Shown here: positions 63,680-64,000 of the stretch, in pieces
Layout: the number at the start of each line of letters is the position of its first letter
How positions within the stretch are numbered: position 1 is the first letter of the stretch
Assembly: GCF_014654785.1 (NCBI RefSeq)
Contig: NZ_BNBD01000015.1
Coordinates: 1 to 64,000 of the forward strand
DNA from: Streptomyces mashuensis
Lineage (GTDB): Bacteria; Actinomycetota; Actinomycetes; Streptomycetales; Streptomycetaceae
Direction: 5' to 3'
DNA: 64,000 bases
Made by a program: the position numbers and the translations under genes
Notes under the pieces: model-generated
Database searches by the model: none
What the model saw: only the letters and a program-made list of their open reading frames with translations
Told to the model about the DNA's origin: nothing

Positions 63680-64000
63680 ATGCCCGTACTGACGCGCGAA
63701 GAAGCCCAGAGCCGAGCCCGGCTGCTCGACGTCCACCACTACACCGTCGACCTCGACCTCACCCGCGGCGACGCACTCTTCGGATCCACCACCACGATCC
63801 GCTTCACCGCCCGCCACGCCGGCGCCACCTTCCTCGAGCTCAAGCCCGCCACCCTGCACCACGCCACCCTCGACGGCCACCCCCTCGACCCCGCCACGCT
63901 GCAGGACAACCGGCTCCCCCTCACCCTCACCCCCGGCGAGCACGAGCTCCGCGTCGAGACGGACATGCGCTACTCGCACACCGGCGAGGGCATGCACCGC
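63680..64000 (+). CDS. pepN: Aminopeptidase N, N-terminal fragment (runs off the window)
   Basis: The first 107 codons are present, starting MPVLTREEAQSRARLLDV. They match the beta-sandwich N-domain of M1 aminopeptidase N in Streptomyces (YTVDLDLTRGDALFGSTTTI, FLELKPATL, LRVETDMRYSHTGEGMHR). The zinc-binding HExxH domain lies beyond the window. The gene is truncated only by the window edge. Confidence 0.9.
   Translation, partial: MPVLTREEAQSRARLLDVHHYTVDLDLTRGDALFGSTTTIRFTARHAGATFLELKPATLHHATLDGHPLDPATLQDNRLPLTLTPGEHELRVETDMRYSHTGEGMHR

Overview
The window is high-GC actinobacterial DNA, almost certainly a Streptomyces chromosome. The evidence is the extreme G/C bias at third codon positions, many GTG starts, ATGA/GTGA translational couplings, a his-trp-lgt-gltBD gene order that I remember from Streptomyces, two rare TTA codons, and Streptomyces-type hairpin repeats.

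Positions 1-17.3 kb are core metabolism. A minus-strand group holds the 24-residue ribosomal protein bL37, a YbaK-type deacylase, a LON-domain protein and a large membrane protein with a TTA codon. The histidine operon follows: hisD, hisC, hisB, a 55-residue membrane protein, hisH, priA, a RidA-family gene and hisF, nearly all overlapping by 1-4 nt. After a DoxX and a TIGR03085-type gene on the other strand come hisI, trpE, small membrane-protein genes, trpC, the tiny trpM, trpB and trpA. No trpF is present, which fits a bifunctional PriA; hisG, hisE and trpD are also not here.

Positions 17.3-35.2 kb look like an accessory insertion between a DsbA-like thioredoxin gene and lgt. Its centre is a 3512-residue secreted RHS/YD-repeat protein with three LamG-like modules and a C-terminal DNA/RNA non-specific nuclease domain. 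An overlapping SUKH (SMI1/KNR4)-type gene is its likely immunity partner. This toxin-immunity pair is bracketed by two direct copies of a two-gene micro-operon. The right copy is intact and divergent from an XRE regulator across a perfect inverted repeat. The left copy is truncated and has lost its ribosome-binding site. A second XRE-cupin regulator and a divergent 14-TM-type exporter complete the segment.

Positions 35.2-43.5 kb return to core genes: lgt, a VIT1/CCC1-type transporter and gltBD. The gltB leader carries three 12-bp tandem repeats. Positions 43.5-50.4 kb hold a divergent cell-surface polysaccharide locus: a UDP-GlcNAc 2-epimerase, a membrane GT2 synthase with a tiny membrane partner, a DUF2334 deacetylase and a GH113-like lipoprotein. 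The parts resemble a poly-N-acetylglucosamine (Pga) machine with PgaB split in two.

Positions 50.4-64 kb carry a zinc-peptidase-like protein, a secreted trypsin, a secreted tail-anchored protein next to a NarL-type two-component pair, an MBL hydrolase, a VOC protein, a secreted lipase-like hydrolase, a PlsC acyltransferase, a secreted GH101 endo-alpha-N-acetylgalactosaminidase with a TTA codon, an AraC regulator, a chorismate mutase and the start of pepN, which runs off the window. I saw no tRNA, rRNA, CRISPR array, transposase or prophage gene.
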